The translations under genes were made by a program, and so were the position numbers. DNA of 64,000 nucleotides from Stichopus chloronotus (taxonomy: Eukaryota; Echinodermata; Holothuroidea; Aspidochirotida; Stichopodidae), in assembly GCA_021234535.1 (NCBI GenBank), contig CM037843.1, positions 18,693,911 through 18,757,910 of the forward strand. The letters are read 5' to 3'. This document shows positions 12,832 through 24,100 of the stretch, piece by piece. Each line of letters starts with the position of its first letter. Within the stretch, counting starts at the first letter, position 1. The notes beneath the pieces are model-generated. The model was not told where the DNA came from, did not search any database, and saw only the letters and a list, made by a program, of their open reading frames with translations.

Positions 12832-13105
12832 AGACTCTGCAGAGTCTGCTTGGGCTGGAAAGTTTCTGTTCCTAATCTTGGTTCCGCCACCTCCGAAGAA
12901 ACATCCGTATATTTACTGCAATGCTCTTCCTGAAGCCGATTTACTCCCCTCACTGATCGCTGCCCTCGCAGACGGCGATCACAGGGAAAAGTGATTACTA
13001 GATGAGTAAATATCCTCGGTTGGGTATAAATAGGCTGCAGCTCAAATTGAGAGGAATGTATCAAAGGAGGGGAATTCATTCGCCGAGAAAGACTTTGCAA
13101 AGTCT
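12832..13105. repeat. Interval bounded by two related 16-bp perfect palindromes
   Basis: AGACTCTGCAGAGTCT at 12832-12847 and AGACTTTGCAAAGTCT at 13090-13105 are each self-complementary and differ only at two paired positions. Further right, 13141-13173 has another inverted pair around GTCAACCGTTGAC. This is a possible palindrome-ended mobile element, but I could not find a target duplication. Confidence 0.4.
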
Positions 13106-13109
13106 ACCT

Positions 13110-15335
13110 TTAGGGGTTTGTGAAACTTAAAAATTTCCTTTGCGATCCGCGTCAACCGTTGACGGCGATCCGCTTTTTGGAGTTACTGTACACAGGGACT
13201 GGACTCAAGTTAAATGATAGCCATTAGAGCCGTAAATAGATAGCTCTGGTAATCCTGCGCTCTCAGTACTCTCCCATGTGGACTAATTTAGATGGCCCAG
13301 CAACGCTGAAAGCAGTATTATTATTTATACTAACCCAAAGACGATGCACATCAGACATGCTGAAGAGAAATACGCTGCATACTATGAGTGACGTCATGAG
13401 TCAAACGGGAAAACGACAGCCTACACAGTAAATGTTACAGAGAATTAAAAAAAAAATGTGAAAATTCGAAGAAAAAAAATAGATATACAAAGTTTAATTT
13501 CACAGAAGGTGAAAAAATATTAGTCAGTCTACTATGCACAAGTCTGGGTCACTGTAAAATCCCATGGTCTGATTCCCGATCCTTCAATTTCCACAAGATT
13601 TTAAATTTCATCAACGATTATCTCAATTTTTCACCGTTTTCAAAAAAAAGAAGAACAACAAAGATACCTTTCAGTGATTTGCCGGTATCACATGTGTATT
13701 TTGGATATTTTGTAACCTCTACTGAGGAACTTGAAAATCTTACTAAGCTAGAACTGACTTCTTTCAAATATCAATATCCGAGCCGTGAACAAGATATTGG
13801 TCCGGGTCTGAAGTGAATAATAATAATATTTTCTTTCATTTAAGAGAGCCTCTTATAACTTGTCACTGAAATATTTAAATTGCCAACTTATGACACTGCT
13901 TTCACGCCGCAGTCTAAACTAAAAGTGGGTAACAAAATGCACGTGAACATTGTTTTGAGCAACTGAAACGAAGGATAGGGAGTTGCAAAATACATCTTAC
14001 ATAACTTTGTGCACTTTCTTTCTCCTAGTGGGAGCATATCTATTTAACAGATTCGTAGTAAAAAAATGATCTGCCAATGACAAATTTTGTCAGAGAGCCA
14101 CACTCACTTTCAGGATCTTGGACATCATGTAGTCCTAGAGTAGGCTTACTCCTTTCTATGACGTTACTTGTCAGTCTAGTCATTGGATACATTGACACAC
14201 CGGGACTACTGTACAAGATCGATATTTTATTGACCATGTGGGTCATCACAGCATGAGGTGATAAAACTGACCTAATGCGATGAGGTTTTCAAAGAGTTGA
14301 ATCGCACTAAAACAAAGAAATGATGTGATTGCAGAAACTGATTGATGAACGTCCAGAATTGGGCCTGGAGAATGCGCATTTTAGTAGCGGCACAGCTGAT
14401 GTTTTCATGGTTTGAGTGTCTCCATTAGAGTATTCAGTTTCAGTTAGCATGAATTGTCACCATCTAAGATTTTTCTGTGTTCCGTTCTTTTTTTTCTCCA
14501 CGTAGATATCACTATGCAATGGGGTAGCCCTAATATACACGGGCTGAACAGTTCGAAGTACTGACCTCATCATCATGGGCAATGACGTCATGATTGGCAA
14601 AGTGTGCAATCACTTTTACCACGGAGCACGTTTTCAAACGATAGTACTTGCATGAGCGTTTGCTCCTGTATAATATGAATTTCACGGGGATATTTCAGGA
14701 GGATGCTTGAAGATTATGTGAGACAATTAAACAACGTGTCGAGATCATCAAAAGAGCGCGTAACCTGTGCAAGTACTTCAAATTGCTGAGACTGCGTTTC
14801 AAATTACTTCAATTGGCCTTTTGCTCTGCGAGTAAAATATATCAAAATAATCCCCCCCCCCCCCGGGAAAAAGCACTAGAACACTTATTCCTCCTGGAGC
14901 AATTGTGCAGGCACCCACACCTGAACATCCTGAAGGATGTCATTACATGTCATTAAGTCAAATCAAAGGGAACACTATCATTATACCAAATCATCAACAT
15001 TACACAAGGGAATCTGTAGGACTGCACAAATTGCAGAATTTTATAAGCATCAACAGTGCAGAAGTTCAGTTAACAAGTTGGTGAAAATTTTGATAGGTAC
15101 TTCCAAATAATGCTTATAATTAGCATCGATGTTCACATACAATAATTATGAAAACTGCCGAGTTTCATTTTTCTCCATGGTTTGTAGTAAGTGGATGTAT
15201 GAATTAGTAGTAATGGAGAAAACTGAATGGTCACAAGTTTTCCAAAACCAATTAAAATCACTAACTACTCACTCATTAGTGATCATTTGTTTTTGACACA
15301 CCATGGGGACCCTTTTAGTTTGACCATCGATCTTC
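13110..15335. other. Intergenic, no gene recognised
   Basis: AT-rich sequence with a poly-C run near 14851-14864. Words such as AACATTACACAAGGGAATCTGTAGGA near 15000 recur at 16460 and 21690, marking an ancient dispersed repeat. Confidence 0.5.
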
Positions 15336-15343
15336 ATTAGAAG

Positions 15344-16108
15344 CAGTGGCGGCGCCAGAATGTCAGACTTGGGGGGGGGGCAAACTGACGGCAGAGGAAA
15401 ATGTTGGGGGGCAAAGATTTTCGGGCCCAGCGTGAAACGGAGCGCGAAGCGCGAGGCTTTGCGGGTGGTGTCGAGGGGCCCGCCTTAGGGCCCCTGATGG
15501 GGTCCACGGGCAAAGCCCCGGTGGGGTTCAGGGGGCGAAGCCCATGAAGCTCTGAGGTTTCAGCATATCTCTGGGTGGAAAATTAAGCCCCAAGAGAGGT
15601 ATATTATTTATTTTTATATTATTTATTTTTTCGGTTGACCGTACTCCAAGGTTCCCATCTTTTTACCTTGGGAGCACCATTTCACATTTTCGCGACACCA
15701 CTAAGTACACACACGCACACACATAGGCTACATGCACTTCCATTCCATTCCTATATTTAGGAAAACGACGACATTCCTATATTTAGGAAAACAACCACCC
15801 ACCCGCCCTTCCCTTATGATGGACGGGAAACATTCCAGAGAAAATTAGTCTGACCAGGCTGGCCTACTGTTGAAGTGGCTACGGGCATGATATGAAAACT
15901 GTCAGCCTGTGTAACATAAATTAGGCATTTATCAATCATGGTTCCCCAGAAGCTGTTCATATTCAGTCCAATGCCAATACATAGTTTTGTGATTAAATTA
16001 ATTTTGGATGAGTACAAGATCTGATTGGGAAGGGTGAGAACAACTGGGGGGCAACTGTGGGAAGGAACAAATCTGGAGGGGCAAATGCCCCCAGTAGTGC
16101 CGCCACTG
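15344..16108. mobile_element. Non-autonomous hAT-like DNA transposon, 765 bp, with 8-bp target site duplication
   Basis: The ends are CAGTGGCGGCGCC on the left and the complement of CAGTGGCGGCACT on the right, giving about 10 bp of matching terminal inverted repeat. The flanks are ATTAGAAG at 15336-15343 and ATTAGAAG at 16109-16116, a perfect 8-bp duplication. TIRs starting CAGTG with 8-bp duplications are a hallmark of the hAT superfamily. The interior is GC-rich (GGCCCCG, AAGCCCC phrases) and encodes no transposase. A related GC-rich fragment occurs near 25300-25430. Confidence 0.88.
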
Positions 16109-16119
16109 ATTAGAAGCCT

Positions 16120-17880
16120 TGTTCATGTTAATAAAACAAAAATTGACAGGTATGTGAAGACTCGCTGAAGTTCATTAAACAGCTCAAAGTGCCCTGTAAA
16201 TGTCCATATACTGGCCAATATACCTAAGGGCAGTATAGAGTTTCAGTTACTGTACCAACTGACACCGTCCCATAACTCAATTATTATTCATGCATGAAAG
16301 GGATATTTGAGATGTGGTAAGACAGTGTAAAGGGGTACTTTAATAGTGGAAGATTTCCCAGAATTTCATAAAATGAACCCACATAGAACCATAGACTAAA
16401 AACTAATGAGCACCACAAGATAACAACTAATTAACTGAATCTCATTACGACAAACCGTCAACATTGTACAAGAGAATTGTAGGAGATGCACTTTGTAGAA
16501 TTTTATAAAGTGGACTGTAGGGTCCACATGGGACCTTGGACTGCAAGTTTTTGATAACCACACATAGACTATCACCCAAGGAACATTATATCCAAGATAA
16601 ATATAAATCTACAATAGCATGTGTGAGAAGCAGCATTTCAAGCAAAATTTCATAAAATGGGCCGTAGGGCCCACATGGGACCTTGGACCAAAAATTGTTG
16701 ACCACCCCAAATCACCCATCACCTATGGAACAGTGTAACTACGTTTCATACAAATCCATGAAAGCATGACAGAGTAAAAGCAATTTAAGCAATTGTGAAC
16801 AGATAGAACGACGAGCCCTACCACAAAAGGGTGATGACAATAACTGATGACCAGTACCTGGTTGTGGTATCGAGCCCTCGCGTCATCTGCGTTTTCAGAT
16901 CAAAAGGTACACTGATCACATTTTCTTTGGGGGTTTAAAGGAATCCCAGTGACATGTGAAGAGGTCCATAAATAAAAGAGAATATTTTTTTTTTCACATC
17001 ACAAAATTCAGACTATGCAATCTACCATTTTAAAACACCTATTTCAATAAAAATCACCCCTTCAGGCAGAATATATATAGAGGTATGGTTTTTTTCAATA
17101 GAGGAAATTATTCCTGGTTTTTTTTTAAATATCAACTTTCTTCGGTGCTGGCCACTTTCTTTCATCATCATTGTGTGTGTAGCATTGCCAAAATGAAACC
17201 AGTATCGTCCTTGATATTTCCAAAATATGCTGGTAAAGTCAGTGATTGCTTTGGCAAATGATTATCAAGATCACTGAATTTTCTCTGAAAATCACCCCCT
17301 AAAAATGGTGGTAACAGCCACTTACATCCATACATACGCGGTAAATGCTCCAGTCCGAACTTATTTTTTTTCATATGCCTTAAGTAATACTTCTCATCTC
17401 TCAAATGGTAAATGAGATTTGCTGATGTTTATCTGTCTACTTGTCAACATCTTTCAGGGAGGGAAAGTTTTCTTGGTGCACTTCTATCTACGAAGCACTG
17501 ATGTCACAAACTGAGGTAGACCAATTCCATTAAGACAACAATGTAGCTGCAAAACGTTTTGAAACCACCAAAAGGTCATACTGACTGGGAGACTAAATAG
17601 CTCTTTGTAAATGCACAGGACCCACGACTGAATACCAATCAATTTCACCACCAAAAAAATAACTCTTCTTACTAGAAGGGTCTCTAAAGTTTAATTGGTG
17701 TAAAAAGAGGAAGATAGAAACAAGAAAATGGATGCAATTGTGTTACTTTTTTTTTCATCATCTTACATTTACAGATCTTAGCAGATATAGTACTGATAGT
17801 TAGTTTCAAAAGTGGTTTTGATGATGTACACTTACATAAGCTATTTCACTTTATGAATGATACCCTAACAAAACAGAAAC
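16120..17880. repeat. Intergenic with diverged tandem-like repeat family B
   Basis: The phrase CCACATGGGACCTTGGAC occurs near 16525 and again near 16670, preceded each time by ATAAARTGGxCxGTAGGGxCC. Related text occurs near 14990 and 21540-21770. This is a separate family from the DR1 repeats and no gene is seen. Confidence 0.6.
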
Positions 17881-18893
17881 CAGAAAGCCAAAAGGCTTTG
17901 TGATTTCTTGACATATGGTTATATTATAACAAACATGAAGTATCCACATGAAAAGTATGAAATCAAAGACAGTTGTTCTTCTTGAAACACCATGTTAATA
18001 AGCCTTTAACCCACAATGACCTTTCACCTCCTCTTAAAACATAAAGGTGCAAACATTGATAGAAATCATCTATTCAAATGGGCAATGCGCATACCAAGTA
18101 TGGAATCCCTCACAATTAACCTTGAGACAAAGTGTTTACAAGATTTTGACTACTAAATACTGAACTACCAAATATGAACAATAGACAGGCAAAGTATGAG
18201 ATCACTCACAGTTTGCCTTTTTGAGATACAGGAGTTAACATGATTTTGACCATTTGACCTCTGGTGACTCTAAATGACCTTTAACCTCCACCAGAATCAG
18301 TAGGTGTTATTTACTCAATATGGGCAATCCACATGCTAAATATGAGATGCCCCCACTGTTACCCTTCCCAAGATATAGTGTTTCCAAGGTTTTCCTAGTT
18401 TAACCTCTGGTGAAATCAAATGACCTTTGACCTCCACCGCAAGCAATTGGGATCACCTACCCAGTATGGCAAAACCAAACATCATGTATGACATCAGTCA
18501 AGGTTACCCTTCTGAAGATATTGTTTACAAGTTTTACAGTTTGACCTCCAGTGATTTCAAATGACCTTTGACCTTGACCAAAAACAATAGGGATCATCTA
18601 CTTGGTATGGTAAATCCACACACCAAATATGAGATAAGTCATGGTTACTGTTCTTGAGATATCATGTTTTACAAGATTTTCACATTTTGACCTCTGGTGA
18701 CCTCAAATGACCTTTAACCTCCACCAAAAAACAATGAGGATCATCTGCTCTGTATGACCAACCCACACACAAAGTGAGATCAGTCATGGTTACCATTCTT
18801 GAGATATTATGTTTGCAAGAAGTGTCACACACACATATATGCTTCACCATTGCATAGCTTCCTTCTGCCTTTGAAAGAATTAAAAAGAAACAT
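17881..18893 (+). repeat. Helentron-like repeat with DR1 monomers, copy 1
   Basis: The head AGAAAGCCAAAAGGCTTTG is at 17883. The body is five or six diverged monomers of about 120-140 bp. Each has a form of CAAATGACCTTTGACCTCCACC, a variant of CTTGAGATATCATGTTTACAA, and words such as ATATGAGATCAGTCA. A CACACACATAT stretch and a degenerate tail (TTCCTTCTGCCTTTGAAAGAA) end it at about 18893. Perfect DR1 motifs are at 18421-18433 and 18562-18574. Confidence 0.7.
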
Positions 18894-18899
18894 CTTGCA

Positions 18900-21112
18900 T
18901 CAAACGCATTTTTCTGCAACTACTGCTAAAAAATTCAGACTCTGCAATTAGTCATCATAACATGATGTGATGCCTGAAGGACCCAAATGATGTATGATCT
19001 TCCACCAAAATTGACAAATTCATTGTCACAAATGCTGCACATCATACTACCTTCAAGGTATCTGTCCAATCTAGCCTACTTGAGATATTGTTTTCAAGAC
19101 GTTCACTCTCTGTCCTGTTGTTAACCCAAACTAAACCTCAAATAATTCAATGCCCCCAGCATGGTGCACCAGCGTACCGCCTGAAGATGTGTTCAAGCTT
19201 CCTTTATTGAGATAATTGTATACAAGGTTCCCATAATGTGATTCCAGATACTCTTGCTAAGAGCCCGGTAATGCAGTATCAAATGCAACATGTCCCTTTT
19301 GAAGAGAGATGACAAATACTGTACCTTCTATTGCTCCTTGCCAATGATGGGCAAGCACTTTGCTGTGACTGTACTAAGTACATAGGAAACTGTGTGCTAC
19401 ATGAATAAATATAAAGTGTTTTGCATACGGCTACACCTCTTTTTTTGACGATTGTCACGAACAGGTCCTCTGATGTATGTGCCACAGCCCTCGTGTGTTT
19501 ACAGCACAGGAACAGGGCACTGTTAGAGTAACAGCGTGAGGACACTACACCTGGAAATACTCTTGACCCTGTTGACTCGAAATGACCATATGACCTTCAC
19601 CAACAGACTTAAATACATGGTGCACTTACAAAACCACAAGTTTCTGAGACTCATCCACCCCCCCTCCCCTTAAAAAAGAACAAACAAAAGGCTACCTGTC
19701 ACCAGCGTATCACTGTACAGGTTTATGTAAAGTTTATGTAGAATCTCCATAGAACATCTCCCCCACTCTCTTACTATGTTGACTACATTTATTGCGAGAT
19801 AGCACAGGCTTGTGAAGCCTTATTGTCAATGATATGGATGTAACATTTGTGAGAAATTTCAACAAAGTGTCAGGAAAGAGACTGCACAAAAAAGTGACTA
19901 AAAAATGAACACCATCAAAAGCAAGTAAGATACTTTGAACTTCATAGAAAGACAAATTGTTTCATATGTATGTTGAGTACACCAGAGAAATCACATGCCA
20001 TGAAATGGTTCTTGTAGGGACTTCAACACTTCAAAGGTGCCTATAGCAATAAAAAAGTTGTGGTGATGCAGTGAGGCAACAGACCGAGCAGCTTGCTGCT
20101 TAAACAGTGCCAAAAAATAAAGATGACGTCACAGAAGATTGCATGGCATGTACATAAATTGTAGCTACTAATTTGTGTACTCTGAGGATCAACACTGCAT
20201 ACATGGTTGCTCCCAAGTAGGCTAATTTCTGCATTGTCATGACTCCTCAACACAGCCAATGAAGAGTGATGGAGAGGCAGAATCCACGACTGAGTCTGAA
20301 ATACCCAAGAGGCTTTTATTTCAGGACTAATTAGGGGTGTGCTTGCTTGCTTGATATTGTGAAGGGCAAGGTATTGTTGATATAAAAAGATACCTGGCAA
20401 AATACAGTTTTTTGAAACTGGATCACAGCACATCATTCATAGGCTGAAATTGGTGTTTTTGACATATTGCTACACAAGATGGAAGTTTAATATTGCAAAT
20501 TAATACATGATACCAAGAGAAATGACTGCTTTTGGTAAGATATATGTGAATCAAAAGGAAAAAGGTTATTACTTTTTTTGGTTCTGAAATGAGAACTTAA
20601 AATATTGCAAATTACTATTGAATATGAGCTGGAAAATATTCACTGTGAGATGGATGTAGTGGTAAAAATATATCCATTTACTTTGTTGATCCTCTCTTCT
20701 TAACAGAAAAACACAAACATATATACATGTCTCCTCCTTGTGCTTAAAAAAGCCAAATTAAATATCTACCTCACTTCATTATGGTAGTCTTTATTATCAC
20801 CCTTATGATACAAATTTCTAATCAGTTGATGAATAAAAATCTTCCAAGTAAGAACAGATATTTCCCTTGTACAGAATAGCATGTACAGTACAAACAGTGC
20901 AAAGGTAACACTGCCTTTTACAAAATATTTACAAAATACTTTTGTGCTAATACAGTCATTGAGTGGTAACTTAGGTGCATTTAAGGATAACAACTTTCAG
21001 TGTGCTTTCTGCAGCTAATGCTCTTCAAAAAAAAAAAAAGGATATCATTCCAAAAATTTTTAAGATGACCATATTTCAGTGATCATGCCGGAGTGCCAGA
21101 AAAGCTCCTCTT
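18900..21112. other. Region downstream of CPQ; 3' UTR and intergenic
   Basis: No convincing gene. A further diverged monomer is traceable near 19560-19590 (GAAATGACCATATGACCTTCACC). Open frames on either strand here lack any recognisable motif. Confidence 0.5.
20790..20795 (-). promoter_or_regulatory. Candidate polyadenylation signal of CPQ
   Basis: AATAAA on the minus strand about 320 bp downstream of the CPQ stop. It is the first clear canonical hexamer noticed; no transcript evidence. Confidence 0.3.
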
Positions 21113-24100
21113 CTATCTGGGTAGCATCTCATCCATGTCAGCCACAACGTAAGATACAACTGCCCACACAGCAGAGCAAAGATCCATCTGGTGGGGATCC
21201 TGTACAGACATGGTATCACCTACAACAATAATAACGAAGTAAGTCAAATATTAGGTGTAAAATATTAATTTCCTTTGTCATACAAACACAAAAGCACGAA
21301 TTTGAATTTGAACACAATTTATGATAACGAAGTATCTCTGCAGGTGGTGATCCTTACAGATATACAAGGCATCCACGTTTATCAAATGACCCACTCAAAA
21401 TGATAACTGATAGAGCCTAGAAAGGCAACATGGTTGCCGACAAAAAAAAAACAAAGAGCCCAAGGGCACTCTGGTTCCTTGCACAGATGGAGAGCATATA
21501 ATGTTAATTATGAAGTAAAAGGGAGCACATTGTATTATTTTGTACGATAGCCTATATGGTCCATTTCTGACCATGAACTCTCACTTTTGTAACATAAAAT
21601 CTGTAGAGAGAGAAACATATTTCATGCTTCTATAAAATGGCCCATTTCAGACATTGAACCCCAAACACTAATGTGACCAACCATCAACAGTGTTACATAC
21701 AATCTGTAAGAGAATCTTGAAGTATTTTGCATGATTTCACAACAGCCTAGGGGCACTATGGTTCCTTGTACTTGGAATATACATACTGTAAAATGATATA
21801 CCTGAGTTCATAAATATCAAAGAAGCCATTCCAATTAATGCAATGAATTGAAGATGTTGAATTCTGCAGTATACAGCAATATCCCATTCATTTTACAGAA
21901 CACAAACAGCCGTGCATCTCTCATTTCAAGAAGGGGCTCTGCAAAGTGCAATATGGCTTATCCCATCTATGCCCCTTTACAGTCCAATAAACTGATAGCA
22001 TACCCTGGAGAGAACTACTGGGGTCTAGTTCAAACTGGTAAGAACGCCAACTGACTTATTTTCTTTCATTGTTACCTGCCCACCTCACTAATTGAAAAGA
22101 CACTTACATGAATGCACACATCAGCACTCAGGCACAAGGAGGTAAACTGATCCAGCCAAAACTTGCCTGGTATGACCACCTACAGTAGTGCAAACAACAC
22201 TGCTTCTTTTTCATTTGATCAAGAAACTGCTAACTCAAGCAGTACTTCCATGGTGCACTGGAGGGGGACTGATGGTACATATGAGCATCCATAGCATAAC
22301 AAGGTTTTCAGACTTTTGCCCCCATTTCCCCAGATGACCTTTGACCTCCACCAAAAACGATAGGGTACACCTTCTCAATACGGCGAACCTACATACTAAG
22401 TTTGACTTTCATCGCACTTTCCCCTATTGAGTTAGAGCATACCCAAGCAAAATAAACTTTTGCCCCCAGTTCCCCCAGATGACCTTTGACCTCATCCAAA
22501 AACAATAGGGCACACCTTCTCAATATGGCAAACCCACATACCAAGTTTGACTTTCATCGCACTTTCCCCTATTGAGTTACAGCGTACCCAAGCAAAACAG
22601 ACTTTTGCCCCCAGTTCCCCCAGATGACCTTTGACCTCAACCAAAAACGATAGGGTACACCTTCTCAATATGGCAAACCCACATACCAAGTTTGACTTTC
22701 ATCGCACTTTCCCCTATTGAGTTACAGCGTACCCAAGCAAAACAGACTTTTGCCCCCAGTTCCCCCAGATGACCTTTGACCTCAACCAAAAACAATAGGG
22801 CACACCTTCTCAATATGGCAAACCCACATACCAAGTTTGACTTTCATCGCACTTTCCCCTATTGAGTTACAGCGTACCCAAGCAAAACAGACTTTTGCCC
22901 CCAGTTCCCCCAGATGACCTTTGACCTCAACCAAAAACAATAGGGCACACCTTCTCAATATGGCAAACCTACATACCAAGTTTGACTTTCATCGCACTTT
23001 CCCCTATTGAGTAAGAGTGTACCTAAGCAAGTGTCACAGATGCACACACATACACATGCATACACACACACATGCCAACCTGACTGCATAGGTTCCTTTG
23101 CTGACGCAAGGAACCAAAAAGGACTCAGAGAGCGACCTCTTCTGCTCCTTCCCTAGAAACAGGAGAAAAGTGCAGCAAAGACAACTTGCATCTGACTTCC
23201 TCAAGGCATGAAAAGACTTCAGTCAGCAAAGGACCAAGATAGTTCAGTAATTTAAAGATAATAAGAACATGATCACACCGAGTCAACAAACTCTTCAGTC
23301 TTAAGTATATGGATTATGCAATGATATATCCACCTCCAACAACTACATTGTTCCACCGTCCCCTGACCCCACCCCCATTTCCTTCAAGTGTATCTCTAGA
23401 GTTCTATCTCAGTGCCAGTGAAAAAAGATTGCAATGGAGTAAGCACCCTTCAAAGTGGTGTGACTTGAGTGGTGTCACTTTTTCTAAGACACTTTGAAGT
23501 AATTTTTAAGATCTTTCACTGAGACTACATTTAGATATTCCCCATTTATCTCATCCCTGTAAGTAGTATACAGAGAAGAAATATTGTACGTACTTGACAC
23601 AAGGTAGCCCACCTTACACCACTTGCAGGATTTAACTGAAAGTTGGTGGGTCAGTACTCCTTAAGTGGGGGTGCCTCATGGTATACAAATGACATGGACA
23701 GGGATTATCTACTAGGGTTAGGGGGGTCAGAAGGGGTCATCAAATGTGTGTGTGTGAGTGTGTACAACAGAACTTGTGTCACAATCTCCTCCTGGATGGT
23801 GAGTCAGCAGAACCTTAAACTTGGTGGGTAGGTGCCTGAGTATCAGATGTAGTGTCGGCCAGACTGATGATGTCATAGCTCAAGGGCGAAGTTCATGATT
23901 ACTGTAATGCATACTGCAGTGTTAGCAAGGTGATGGTAGTACATGATGTGGATATAACTTTACATATTTGCCTTTCCATGAACGTGACAACTCTATTTCA
24001 ACCTACACAACCATGTTCTGGGCTGAGTGTCTATGTCTAGTAGCAATGTCATTTCCTGTGCATTGATAATACCTTCACTCAGTATATAGTTACAATGAAT

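Noticed and set aside
12741..13100. Minus-strand open frame of 119 codons
   Set aside because: No recognisable domain, low complexity at the end, and it spans the palindrome-bounded segment. Treated as non-coding.
20041..20436. Minus-strand open frame of 131 codons downstream of CPQ
   Set aside because: No conserved motif, random-looking composition, and it begins and ends without splice or family support. It may be CPQ 3' flank.
22492..22979. Three identical 65-codon minus frames
   Set aside because: They are the same frame in successive 145-bp tandem units, not a protein family.
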